Under the pieces are notes generated by a model that worked only from the letters and a program-made list of their open reading frames with translations, made no database searches and was not told where the DNA came from. Positions 1 to 7,150 of a stretch of 16,198 nt of DNA are shown here, piece by piece. Origin of the DNA: Oscillospiraceae bacterium (lineage in GTDB: Bacteria > Bacillota > Clostridia > Oscillospirales > Oscillospiraceae); the NCBI GenBank assembly GCA_031264545.1, contig JAISDV010000161.1, positions 1 to 16,198 of the forward strand, written 5' to 3'. Numbering within the stretch: the stretch's first letter is position 1; each line of letters opens with the position of its first letter. The position numbers were made by a program, and so were the translations under genes.

Positions 1-704
1 GTCAGATAATCGCCGGCGTAATAGGGGCCGATCGCCGCCTCGCCGCTCTCAAGCTTATCGAAAATCTGATCCATGACATAGCCCTGGAGAATGGGCTTCT
101 GCTGCCTGAGCAGCTCATAGGCCTCGTCGAGCTCGGTCTTATCCGTCGTATTCAGCGAATAGCCGAGATATTTGAGTGCAATGCCCATCGCGTCGCGCGA
201 GTTGTCAAACATGAGGATCATGCCGGCGTTGTTTTCGTCGAAAAGCGCACTCCAGCTGTCCACCTCGCCGACTACACCCGGATCGTATATGATGCCGGTC
301 GTGCTCAACATATAGGGCACGCTGTAGGCGTTGTCCGGGTCATAGGCCATATTTTTGAAGCTGTCCTGGATCAGCGAATAGTTCGGTACATTATCGAAAT
401 TGATCGGCTGGAGCATATCCTCGCCGATGAGACGGGAAATCATATAGTCGGACGGAATCACGACGTCATAGCTGACGCCGCCCTGCTTAAGAACGGAATA
501 CATCTGTTCGTTGGACTCAAAGGTTCTGTAATTGACGGTGATGCCGGTCTCCTCAGTGAAGCGGTCAAGCAGCTCCGCATCGATATACTCGCCCCAGTTA
601 TAGACGTTCACAACGCCCTTTGAAGCGGTTTTGCCGCCTCCGCAGCCCGAAAACAGGCCGAGAAGCATAACGGCGCATACAACAATGGTAACGGTTTTTT
701 TCAT
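1..704 (-). CDS. potD: Spermidine/putrescine ABC transporter substrate-binding lipoprotein, 3' end outside window
   Basis: Extracellular polyamine-binding lipoprotein that delivers spermidine or putrescine to the PotBC channel. About 234 N-terminal residues are visible. They begin with a short charged start, a hydrophobic stretch and a lipobox (LFSGC, Cys21), so the protein is lipid-anchored. After the linker comes VYNWGEYID, the hallmark opening of PotD/PotF-type binding proteins (solute-binding protein family 1 or 8). Later segments such as the stretch around SYDVVIPSDYM and NAYSVPYMLSTTGI also fit this family. The ATG overlaps the potC stop as ATGA and has a good Shine-Dalgarno (AAAGGAGAA, about six bases upstream). 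It is the last visible gene of the potABCD operon. The C-terminal part, about one third of the usual length, lies beyond base 1. Exact polyamine preference cannot be read from this portion. Confidence 0.95.
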   Translation of the reverse strand, partial: MKKTVTIVVCAVMLLGLFSGCGGGKTASKGVVNVYNWGEYIDAELLDRFTEETGITVNYRTFESNEQMYSVLKQGGVSYDVVIPSDYMISRLIGEDMLQPINFDNVPNYSLIQDSFKNMAYDPDNAYSVPYMLSTTGIIYDPGVVGEVDSWSALFDENNAGMILMFDNSRDAMGIALKYLGYSLNTTDKTELDEAYELLRQQKPILQGYVMDQIFDKLESGEAAIGPYYAGDYL

Positions 705-1531
705 TCGAGTTCTCCTTTCAGTGCGTTTGCCTTCTTCATCTCCGCTTTATGCTGCCGCGCCTCGCGCATATTCACGACAACGAGCAGGATCAGCACAACG
801 GCGAAGAGCAGTGTGGAAATGGCGTTGATCTTGGGGCTTATCCGGCGGCGGGTCATGGCGTAAATCGTCATGGACAGGGTCTGTACGCTGCTGCCCGCCG
901 TAAAATAACTGACGACGAAATCGTCCACCGACATGGTGAAGGCGATCAGAAGCCCATTGATGATGCCGGGCAGGATCTCGGGGATAACGACCTTATAGAC
1001 CGTCTGGAACCAGGTGCAGCCGAGATCCTGCGCCGCCTCAAAAAGGTTCCGGTCGAGCTGGTATAGCTTCGGCATAACGGACAAAATTACATAGGGAATA
1101 TCGAAGCTGATATGCGCAAGGAGCAGCGTGCCGAAGCCGAGCTCAAAATTCAGCACCGCGCCCGCCGAGACAAAAAGCAGGGAAAGCGACACACCCGTGA
1201 TAATATCCGCGTTGATGACCGGGATATTGTTGATCGTGAGCAACGGGCCGCGCCAGCGCTTTTTCATGCTGTAAAAGCCGATAGCCGCAAAGGTCCCGAT
1301 CACCGCGGCGACGGCTGAAGCGGCGACCGATACGAGCAGCGTCGTCTGGAGCGACCCCATGATAAGCTTGTCACCGAACAGCTCCTTATACCAATCGAGT
1401 GTGAAGCCCGACCAGACTGTCCGGCTCTTCGAGCCGTTGAAGGAGAAAACGATCAGGACGACGATGGGCGCGTAGAGGAAGATATAGGTCAGGGCGGTCA
1501 GCAGCTTTCCGCCGGCATATTTTTTCGTCAC
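701..1531 (-). CDS. potC: Spermidine/putrescine ABC transporter permease PotC
   Basis: Inner-membrane permease that pairs with PotB to form the polyamine channel. The 276-residue protein has the usual six hydrophobic segments of a binding-protein-dependent transport permease. It carries the EAA loop (EAAQDLGCTWFQTVYKVVIP, near residues 165-185) that docks on the ATPase. The segment FNGSKSRTVWSGFTLDWYKELF after the first membrane helix is typical of PotC. The start is a GTG whose bases overlap the potB stop (GTGA), which indicates translational coupling. No strong Shine-Dalgarno is seen in front of it, in line with coupling. Its stop overlaps the potD start. Length and order match the classical potABCD arrangement. 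Confidence 0.96.
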   Translation of the reverse strand: MTKKYAGGKLLTALTYIFLYAPIVVLIVFSFNGSKSRTVWSGFTLDWYKELFGDKLIMGSLQTTLLVSVAASAVAAVIGTFAAIGFYSMKKRWRGPLLTINNIPVINADIITGVSLSLLFVSAGAVLNFELGFGTLLLAHISFDIPYVILSVMPKLYQLDRNLFEAAQDLGCTWFQTVYKVVIPEILPGIINGLLIAFTMSVDDFVVSYFTAGSSVQTLSMTIYAMTRRRISPKINAISTLLFAVVLILLVVVNMREARQHKAEMKKANALKGELE

Positions 1532-2451
1532 AGCCGCACCGCCTGTTCCCTGCCCTCACCGAAGCGGCTCATGACACTCATGCAGATAACCACGATGATC
1601 ATCATGATCAGCGAGATGGCCGAGCCGAGGTGCGGGTTATAGGCGGCGCCTGTAAACTGCATCTCGATCAGGTCGCCGAGCAGCATGACCGTGCCGTTTG
1701 AAAGCAGCTTTGAAATCACAAAGGTCGAAACAGCCGGGACAAAAACCATCGTCACCCCGCTGATGACCCCGGAAAGGCTCAGCGGCAGGATGACCTTCCT
1801 GAAAACCAGCCGGCTGTCTGCGCCGAGATCCTGCGCCGCCTCGATAACAGAGGGGTCGATCTTCACGATCACGCTCTGAATGGGCAGAATCATAAAGGGC
1901 AGGTAATTATAGACCATGCCGAGCACGACGGCCCCGTCCGTGTTGATAAGCCTGAAATGCGTGATCGGCGCATAGCCCGGCGTTCCCGCGTGCAGGGCAT
2001 TGATCAGGTCGAAAACGCCCAGCGAGGCGAGCAGCCTGTTGATAAGCCCCGTATTCTCGAGCAGGGACATCCAGGCATAGGTGCGCAGCAGAAAATTGAT
2101 CCACATCGGCAGCATGAGCAAAACGATCAGAATACGCTGACTCCGGGGGCGCATTCGGCTGATCGCAAGCGCGGCCGGATAACCGATGATAATGCAGATC
2201 ACGGTTGCCAGAAAGGCCAGCCAAAGGCTGCGTCCGAAAACCGGGGCATAATCCATCATGCCTGAGAAGTTGCCCGGCGTAAAGCCGCCGTCCGCCCCTG
2301 TGAACGCATAAACCGCGATGAGGATAATGGGAATCACCACAAACAGCGCCAGCCACAGCACATAAGGATAAGCGAAGGACTGCCTGCGGAAGCGGCCGAA
2401 AAAGCCCGCGGCGGGGGTAAACGCGCTTTTAAGCGCCCCGGCCCTACGCAT
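1528..2451 (-). CDS. potB: Spermidine/putrescine ABC transporter permease PotB
   Basis: Second membrane subunit of the polyamine importer. Six predicted membrane helices start with the segment YPYVLWLALFVVIPIILIA. The EAA loop is EAAQDLGADSRLVFRKVILP, and the stretch PMWINFLLRTYAWMSLL is characteristic of PotB. The ATG at 2451 overlaps the potA stop by eight bases and gives about 307 residues with a basic N-terminus. A longer reading from the in-frame ATG at 2493 would add 14 residues (beginning MTRFPLRRTNAGRR) and overlap potA by 50 bases. Neither start has a strong Shine-Dalgarno, so the shorter one is chosen for its smaller overlap and the usual family length. The family call is firm but the exact start is not. 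Confidence 0.93.
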   Translation of the reverse strand: MRRAGALKSAFTPAAGFFGRFRRQSFAYPYVLWLALFVVIPIILIAVYAFTGADGGFTPGNFSGMMDYAPVFGRSLWLAFLATVICIIIGYPAALAISRMRPRSQRILIVLLMLPMWINFLLRTYAWMSLLENTGLINRLLASLGVFDLINALHAGTPGYAPITHFRLINTDGAVVLGMVYNYLPFMILPIQSVIVKIDPSVIEAAQDLGADSRLVFRKVILPLSLSGVISGVTMVFVPAVSTFVISKLLSNGTVMLLGDLIEMQFTGAAYNPHLGSAISLIMMIIVVICMSVMSRFGEGREQAVRL

Positions 2452-3580
2452 CCGCCTGCCCGCGTTCGTCCGGCGCAGCGGAAAGCGCGTCATATTCCGC
2501 GCTGTAGGAGCTGTAATCGCCGTAAAGTCCCGAATATTCGCTCTTTTTCATGATATGGAAGCCGTCCGGATCGATCTTCGCTCCGATCCTCGCGCCGACC
2601 GGGAAATGGTCAGTCGTCTGTATAAGCCATTTGAAGCCCTGAAAATCGACGATAATGTCATACTGCATGCCCTTGAAAGTGACCCCCGTCACCATTCCGG
2701 TTATCTGTCCCCGCTCGACCGGGACAATATCGATGTCCTCCGGGCGCACGACGACATCGACCGGCTCATCAGGCGCAAAGCCCTCGTCAAGACATTGAAA
2801 GTTCCGGCCGTACATGCGCACGGTATTGTCGGAAACCATCACGCCGTCGATAATGTTGCTTTCGCCGATAAAGTCCGCCACAAAGGCATTTCCCGGTTCA
2901 TTGTATATATCCAAAGGAGTTCCGATTTGCTGGATCTCGCCCCTGTTCATGACGACTACGGTGTCGGACATGGTGAGCGCTTCCTCCTGGTCATGTGTCA
3001 CATAAATAAAAGTGATGCCCACCTGCTGCTGGATCTGCTTGAGCTCGCGCTGCATATCCTTACGGAGCTTGAGATCCAAAGCGCCGAGCGGCTCATCCAG
3101 AAGCAGCACCTGCGGTCGGTTGACTACAGCCCGGGCAATAGCGACACGCTGCTGTTGGCCGCCGGAGAGCTGCGCGGCAGAGCGTTTCTCATAGCCCTTG
3201 AGCGCAACCAGCTCGAGAGAGGCTTTTACGCGCCGTTCGATCTCCTTTTCCGGCAGTCGCGGCCTCTGCACCCTCAGCCCGAACGCGATATTCTCAAAAA
3301 CGTTCAGGTGGGTAAAGAGGGCATATTTCTGAAAAACCGTATTGATCCTGCGCTTATGAGGCGGAACATCATTGATCGTCACACCGTCGAAGATCACGCT
3401 TCCGGAGTCGGGCTTTAAAAAGCCGCCGATGATACGGAGCGTCGTTGTCTTTCCGCAGCCGGAGGGTCCGAGCAGTGTGAGAAATTCTTTGTCCCTGATA
3501 GCTAAATTAATCGCGCCGAGTACGACTTCGCCGTCGAATGCCTTGCGGCAGTCCACAAGCCGTATGAGTTCTTTGGCCAT
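2444..3580 (-). CDS. potA: Spermidine/putrescine ABC transporter ATP-binding protein PotA
   Basis: Cytoplasmic ATPase that powers polyamine uptake through PotBC. About 378 residues. Walker A is GPSGCGKTT (38-46). The Q-loop region is NTVFQKYALFTHLNV, the ABC signature is LSGGQQQRVAIARA, Walker B is LLLDEPLGALD, and the H-loop is in YVTHDQEEA. The C-terminal third is a TOBE-type domain, with VVVRPEDIDIV marking its start. The ATG at 3580 is preferred because AAAGGGGGAC lies at ideal spacing and MAKELIRLVDC begins the conserved domain. An in-frame ATG at 3625 would add 15 unconserved residues and would fall inside the folded leader RNA. First gene of the operon, behind a strong promoter and structured leader. 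Confidence 0.96.
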   Translation of the reverse strand: MAKELIRLVDCRKAFDGEVVLGAINLAIRDKEFLTLLGPSGCGKTTTLRIIGGFLKPDSGSVIFDGVTINDVPPHKRRINTVFQKYALFTHLNVFENIAFGLRVQRPRLPEKEIERRVKASLELVALKGYEKRSAAQLSGGQQQRVAIARAVVNRPQVLLLDEPLGALDLKLRKDMQRELKQIQQQVGITFIYVTHDQEEALTMSDTVVVMNRGEIQQIGTPLDIYNEPGNAFVADFIGESNIIDGVMVSDNTVRMYGRNFQCLDEGFAPDEPVDVVVRPEDIDIVPVERGQITGMVTGVTFKGMQYDIIVDFQGFKWLIQTTDHFPVGARIGAKIDPDGFHIMKKSEYSGLYGDYSSYSAEYDALSAAPDERGQADA

Positions 3581-3586
3581 TGGCGT

Positions 3587-3591
3587 CCCCC
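3587..3591 (-). promoter_or_regulatory. Shine-Dalgarno of potA
   Basis: The minus strand reads AAAGGGGGACGCC before the ATG at 3580. The spacing of about six bases selects this start over the in-frame ATG at 3625. The site lies eight bases downstream of the leader hairpin. Confidence 0.8.
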
Positions 3592-3599
3592 TTTTGTCA

Positions 3600-3655
3600 A
3601 ATACCGGAACGGCGGCGCCAGCCAAGCTGCGCCGGACGTTCTAAAGCCCGGTATT
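3600..3655 (-). promoter_or_regulatory. Folded leader RNA in front of potA (unidentified structured 5' UTR)
   Basis: Read on the minus strand, four helices stack into one long hairpin. AATACCGG (3655-3648) pairs with CCGGTATT (3607-3600). AACG (3640-3637) pairs with CGTT (3611-3608). GGCG (3633-3630) pairs with CGCC (3617-3614). CAGC (3629-3626) pairs with GCTG (3622-3619), closing a TTG loop. That is 20 perfect base pairs with a 7-base bulge (GCTTTAG), a small internal loop and one bulged G. It ends eight bases before the potA Shine-Dalgarno and has no U-run, so it is not a plain terminator. I do not recognise a known riboswitch in it. Control of potA translation or mRNA stability is inference. 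Confidence 0.6.
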
Positions 3656-3729
3656 CACCGATTTTTCTTGATATTTACACGTTTTTTAAGGGCAGACTCC
3701 CGCCTGCTCTGTTTTTCAAGACAAATCTC

Positions 3730-3758
3730 AATATATATACAACAAAGTCACTTGTCAA
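3730..3758 (-). promoter_or_regulatory. Sigma-A promoter of potABCD
   Basis: On the minus strand TTGACA (3758-3753) is followed by 17 bases and TATATT (3735-3730). This predicts a start near 3723 and a leader of about 140 bases before potA. The -35 box overlaps the last codons of the upstream pseudouridine synthase gene, whose stop codon is at 3748-3750, so the promoter is partly inside that coding sequence. Confidence 0.82.
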
Positions 3759-4725
3759 CGATAATTTGATAATCAAAATATTTTTTGGCGAAATCTACGC
3801 GCTTGACCGTGAAGCCGCGCCCGTTGAGATAATTGAGCGCGCCCGCATCCGCAGCGAAGACAAAGACCAGCCGATAGGAATAAAGCGCCTGAAACCGCTC
3901 CGCATAGGCTTTGTTTTCCCGCTCAGTTCCGTATTTTCCGTCGCCGAGAAGGGGCGTGCCGTTGGCGGCCATCTGTGCCCTGATCTGGTGGGTGCGGCCC
4001 GTGAGCAGGCGGCATTCGACCAGCGAAAGCCCACCCTTTGTCAGAAGCGTCCGGTATTCGGTGATGGCCTGCCGCGCGCCCGGGCAACTCTGCTTCCTCA
4101 CATAGACCCGGTTTTTGGCCGCGTCCTTGAAAATCCAGTCCCGGAGCGTTCCCTGTCTCGGCCTCGGCATACCGTGGACGGCGCAGAGGTAATACTTATC
4201 AATTTCCCTGTCCCGGATCTTTTCATTCAGGATGCGCAGAGCCTCCGCGTTCTTCGCCGCAATCACAAGCCCGCCGGTGTTGCGGTCGATGCGATTGCAC
4301 AGGGCCGGGGCGAAAGCGTTTTCCTTTTTCGGGTCCCATTCGCCTTTCTGAAAAAGATAGGCCTGTATATTCGCGATCAGCGTTTCGTAACGCCAGTCGC
4401 CCGCGCTGTGGCAGAGCACGCCGGGCGCTTTATCCGCAAGCAGGATATTTTCGTCCTCGTAGACGATGCTCAGCCTTGGCACCGAAACCTTGAGATAGGC
4501 GTTTTCCTTACACGGCGCTTCAAAAAACGCGTCGTTGATATAGAGTCGGAGCACATCGCCGGACAAAAGCTTGTCGCCGCGCCTGGCGCCTCTGCCGTTT
4601 CGCTTGATGCGCTTGATCCTGATATATTTCTGCAGGAGCGAATCCGGCAACAAAGGGACGGCCTTGCCGACAAAGCGGTCGAGGCGCTGGCCGGCATCAT
4701 TTTTTGTCACGGTCAATTCTTTCAT
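3748..4725 (-). CDS. RluA-family RNA pseudouridine synthase
   Basis: Isomerises specific uridines in RNA, probably 23S rRNA, to pseudouridine. The 325-residue protein has an S4-like RNA-binding domain at residues 1-65 (QRLDRF, then KRIKRNGR). The catalytic domain follows, with the motif RIDRNTGGLVIAAKN; the catalytic aspartate is D147. The closing motif is LTGRTHQIRAQMA. Family members usually have HRLD and T-S-G; here it is N-R-I-D and T-G-G, seen in the RluD-like subgroup of Firmicutes. The ATG at 4725 has GGAG six bases upstream and begins MKELTVTKNDAGQRLDRF, the normal family start. An in-frame ATG further upstream adds about 63 unlikely residues. Divergent from yceD-rpmF, another ribosome-related unit. 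The target uridine is unknown. Confidence 0.92.
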   Translation of the reverse strand: MKELTVTKNDAGQRLDRFVGKAVPLLPDSLLQKYIRIKRIKRNGRGARRGDKLLSGDVLRLYINDAFFEAPCKENAYLKVSVPRLSIVYEDENILLADKAPGVLCHSAGDWRYETLIANIQAYLFQKGEWDPKKENAFAPALCNRIDRNTGGLVIAAKNAEALRILNEKIRDREIDKYYLCAVHGMPRPRQGTLRDWIFKDAAKNRVYVRKQSCPGARQAITEYRTLLTKGGLSLVECRLLTGRTHQIRAQMAANGTPLLGDGKYGTERENKAYAERFQALYSYRLVFVFAADAGALNYLNGRGFTVKRVDFAKKYFDYQIIVDK

Positions 4726-4837
4726 TTTTTCTCCGAACAGCTCTCCTTTCTCATTACGGCGGGAAAAGGTCTTGCAAGGCCCGTCAACGCGGCGGCAGAG
4801 CAGTTGAAGTCCGTGCCCCGCGCCGGCCATTGCGGCC

Positions 4838-4846
4838 ATTATAGCA
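4838..4846 (-). promoter_or_regulatory. Probable extended -10 promoter of the pseudouridine synthase gene
   Basis: The minus strand reads TGCTATAAT, a perfect -10 with the TGn extension. At 17 bases upstream the -35 position holds only TATACT, a poor match, so the extended -10 would carry recognition. It predicts a leader of about 105 bases before the ATG at 4725. Confidence 0.5.
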
Positions 4847-4863
4847 TCTCGCTGTCCATTAGT

Positions 4864-4890
4864 ATACATAAAGCATAATACATAAAGCAT
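4864..4890. repeat. Two direct copies of ATACATAAAGCAT between divergent promoters
   Basis: ATACATAAAGCAT occurs at 4864-4876 and again at 4878-4890, separated by one A, giving a 14-base period. The pair lies between the minus-strand extended -10 (4838-4846) and the plus-strand -35 (4903). It could be a tandem regulator-binding site or a small duplication; function is unknown. Confidence 0.8.
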
Positions 4891-4902
4891 GTCAATTTTC
4901 TG

Positions 4903-4931
4903 TTGACAACCCACAATTAATAAATTATAAT
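4903..4931 (+). promoter_or_regulatory. Perfect-consensus sigma-A promoter of yceD-rpmF
   Basis: TTGACA (4903-4908), exactly 17 bases, then TATAAT (4926-4931). All twelve bases match consensus. The predicted transcription start is near 4938, only about 20 bases before the yceD ATG. Confidence 0.92.
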
Positions 4932-4957
4932 GTTTAGGCGACTATGTGAGGTGCTCT

Positions 4958-5458
4958 ATGAGACTCAATCTCTGTGAAATCATAGACATGCCCGGCGAGA
5001 GCCTGTCTTTCAGATGTCTGCTCGATACGGAAAGATTGATCGTCCCGGCCATAAAGCGCTTTGTTTCGCCGCCCTCTGCAGAGGGGTTTATCCGTAATTC
5101 GGCCGGAGCGCTCACATTGACGGGCGAGATAAAGGCCGCGCTGCTCTGCAGCTGCGACCGTTGTTTAAAGGAATTTCATTGCGATAAGCGCGTTCCGGTC
5201 GAGGCAAAGCTCGGAACAGACCCTTCGGATGCGGATAATCCCGAAATCTTCCCGCTTGACGGCGATTGGCTGGACCTGGGTGACCTGCTTGAAACCAGCT
5301 TTATTCTCGGCACCGAACCGAAATTCCTTTGCAGAGAGGACTGCGCGGGCCTGTGTCCCGGCTGCGGAAAGCGCCTTGAGGACGGTCCCTGCGACTGCGA
5401 AAAGGAAATTGATCCAAGATTGGCTGTACTCGGTCGGCTTTTGGACAAAAAGGACTAA
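4958..5458 (+). CDS. yceD: YceD/DUF177 family protein
   Basis: A 166-residue member of the YceD (DUF177) family, whose genes nearly always sit just before rpmF. In E. coli and plants the family is linked to 23S rRNA accumulation; the biochemical role is unknown. Cysteine clusters are visible: C64-x-C66-x2-C69 in the middle, then C125, C129, C133, C136, C145 and C147 near the end (DCAGLCPGCGKRL). They probably bind zinc, as in Gram-positive members. The segment WLDLGDLLETSFIL is the typical family core. The ATG at 4958 follows GAGGTG at good spacing. A GTG at 4946 in the same frame would leave almost no leader after the predicted start site. rpmF follows after 38 bases, co-transcribed. Confidence 0.9.
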   Translation: MRLNLCEIIDMPGESLSFRCLLDTERLIVPAIKRFVSPPSAEGFIRNSAGALTLTGEIKAALLCSCDRCLKEFHCDKRVPVEAKLGTDPSDADNPEIFPLDGDWLDLGDLLETSFILGTEPKFLCREDCAGLCPGCGKRLEDGPCDCEKEIDPRLAVLGRLLDKKD

Positions 5459-5496
5459 TAAAGCTGTCGAAGCAGCTGATAACAGGAGGTGTCAAT

Positions 5497-5679
5497 ATGG
5501 CGGTTCCAAAGAGAAAAACCTCGAAAGCAAGAAGAGATAAGAGACGCAGCTCCCATTGGAAGCTCGAAGCGCCCGGTATCGTTGCGTGCCCCAACTGCGG
5601 CGCGTATCATCTGCCCCACCGCGTATGCAAAGCCTGCGGTTACTACAACGGACGCAAGGTTCTCGACGCAGCGAGGTAA
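5497..5679 (+). CDS. rpmF: 50S ribosomal protein L32
   Basis: Small protein of the large ribosomal subunit. 60 residues, opening MAVPKRKTSKARRDKRRS, the standard L32 start. A zinc ribbon is formed by C31-x2-C34 and C44-x2-C47 (CPNCGAYHLPHRVCKAC). This is the zinc-binding (C+) type, the form that in some bacteria has a C- paralogue made under zinc limitation; no paralogue lies in this window. AGGAGGTG stands at ideal distance before the ATG. Transcribed from the yceD promoter and followed by an intrinsic terminator. Confidence 0.98.
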   Translation: MAVPKRKTSKARRDKRRSSHWKLEAPGIVACPNCGAYHLPHRVCKACGYYNGRKVLDAAR

Positions 5680-5693
5680 ACTGAAAGCTCGAG

Positions 5694-5723
5694 GAGAGGA
5701 GGCGCCTGCCCCCTCTCTTTTTT
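5694..5723 (+). terminator. Intrinsic terminator after rpmF
   Basis: Stem GAGAGG (5694-5699) with CCTCTC (5712-5717), an A-C mismatch, two more G-C pairs and a six-base loop, followed directly by TTTTTT (5718-5723). Read-through may feed the downstream DUF512-der-plsY genes, since no good separate promoter is visible before them. Confidence 0.82.
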
Positions 5724-5772
5724 GCGTCGCCTGAGGACGGCTCGGGACAGGCGCATCGAAAGGAAGCTCCGC

Positions 5773-7107
5773 ATGAGTTCCGTTATCGCGAAAATCGAAA
5801 AACACAGCCCCCTTCTTCACAAGGCAAGGGTTGGGGACAGGCTCGTTTCGATCAACGGCAGGCGCATCGAGGACGTGCTGGACTACAAATTCTTTTCCTA
5901 TGACAAACGGCTCGAAGTGGTGCTTGAGGACGCAAGCGGAAAGCGCCATACGGTCACGGTTCGAAAACACGCCGCGGAAGATCTCGGTTTGGATTTTGAG
6001 ACCTATCTCATGGATAAGGCGCGCGCCTGCCGCAATCACTGCGTTTTCTGCTTCATCGACCAGCTTCCGCCGGGCCTGCGGAAAAGTCTCTATTTCAAAG
6101 ACGACGACGCGCGCCTGAGCTTTCTGACCGGGAACTACATCACGCTCACGAACCTCTCCGAGCGCGAGCTCCAGCGGATCATCGACCTGCGCATCAGCCC
6201 CATCAACGTCTCCGTCCACGCGACCGACCCCGAGCTCCGCGCGAGGCTCCTCGGAAATCCGGATGCGGCGAGAGGCTATGCGCTGCTCAAAAGACTTGCC
6301 GGCGGCGGCATCACCATGAACTGCCAGATCGTCTGCTGTCCCGGACTCAACGACGGGGCGGCGCTTTCGCAGACAATGCGCGAGCTTGCCGCGCTGTACC
6401 CGCAGGTCAGCTCCGTCTCGGTTGTCCCCGTGGGCCTAACGAAGTTCCGGCGACAGCTCCGCGCACTCCGCCCCTTTGACAGGGCCGGCGCGGCTGAAAC
6501 CCTCGACCGGATCGACGCCTTCGGTGACCGCTGCCTTCAGAAATACGGCAGCCGCATCTTTTTCGCCTCCGACGAGTTTTACCTCAGCGCGGAGCGCGCC
6601 ATACCCGCGGACGACTATTATGAAGACTACGCCCAGCTTGAAAACGGGGTCGGTCTTCTGCGCCTTCTGGAGACGGAATTTCTCTCGGCGCTCGAATATG
6701 AAAGCGGAAAAAGCGACGGCGTGCCGTTTTCTATCGCAACCGGCGTATCAGCGGCGCCTTTTTTGTCAAAGCTTCTGGTGACAGCCGTACGGAAATATGG
6801 TAAAATTGATGGCAGGGTTTACGCCATCGTCAATGAGTTCTTCGGCCATACCATAAATGTCGCCGGCCTCGTAACCGGCCGGGACCTCATCGCCCAGCTC
6901 CGCGGAAAGCCGCTGGGGCGGAGACTGCTCATCCCCCGCTGTATGCTGCGCGAGGGTGAAGGGGTTTTTCTGGACGATGTCACAGTCGCCCAGGCCGAGG
7001 CGGAATTGGGCGTGGCGCTCATCCCGATAGCGTCCGGAGGCGGCGCGCTTCTCTCCGCGATGCTGGGGCGCTTCTCCGGGAGCGCGATCAGGCAGCCCAA
7101 AGCCTGA
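5773..7107 (+). CDS. DUF512 family protein, PDZ-like domain plus radical-SAM-like iron-sulfur core
   Basis: 444 residues. The N-terminus (about 1-65) looks like a PDZ-like domain: VGDRLVSINGRRIEDVLDYKFF. Then CRNHCVFCFIDQLP gives three cysteines (86, 90, 93) spaced C-x3-C-x2-C, as in radical SAM enzymes, followed by a barrel-like region (NYITLTNLS, then SVHATDPELRARLLGN). The C-terminal half is the DUF512 domain (FFASDEFYLSAERAIP, with EFFGHTINVAGLVTG near residue 360). The family is widespread in Firmicutes and cyanobacteria, usually beside der, and has no established reaction. The ATG at 5773 has AAGGAAG upstream and opens MSSVIAKI; a TTG at 5722 lies in the terminator tail and is unlikely. 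der starts 43 bases downstream. Confidence 0.9.
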   Translation: MSSVIAKIEKHSPLLHKARVGDRLVSINGRRIEDVLDYKFFSYDKRLEVVLEDASGKRHTVTVRKHAAEDLGLDFETYLMDKARACRNHCVFCFIDQLPPGLRKSLYFKDDDARLSFLTGNYITLTNLSERELQRIIDLRISPINVSVHATDPELRARLLGNPDAARGYALLKRLAGGGITMNCQIVCCPGLNDGAALSQTMRELAALYPQVSSVSVVPVGLTKFRRQLRALRPFDRAGAAETLDRIDAFGDRCLQKYGSRIFFASDEFYLSAERAIPADDYYEDYAQLENGVGLLRLLETEFLSALEYESGKSDGVPFSIATGVSAAPFLSKLLVTAVRKYGKIDGRVYAIVNEFFGHTINVAGLVTGRDLIAQLRGKPLGRRLLIPRCMLREGEGVFLDDVTVAQAEAELGVALIPIASGGGALLSAMLGRFSGSAIRQPKA

Positions 7108-7150
7108 ACAGCTCCGACATAACGAAAATAAGCGCCAGGGAGGGCAGCAG

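Noticed and set aside
2555..3418. Plus-strand open frame of 287 codons
   Set aside because: Mirror of potA, whose ATPase motifs are unmistakable.
3678..3710. Possible terminator after the pseudouridine synthase gene
   Set aside because: Only four base pairs (GCAG/CTGC) with an eight-base loop and no U-run in the right place.
3580..4878. Long open frame of about 430 codons on the plus strand
   Set aside because: It lies antisense to the pseudouridine synthase and the potA leader. The minus-strand protein has clear catalytic and RNA-binding motifs, while the plus reading has none.
5455..6219. Minus-strand open frame of 254 codons
   Set aside because: Covers rpmF, its terminator and the DUF512 gene in antisense; no motif of its own.
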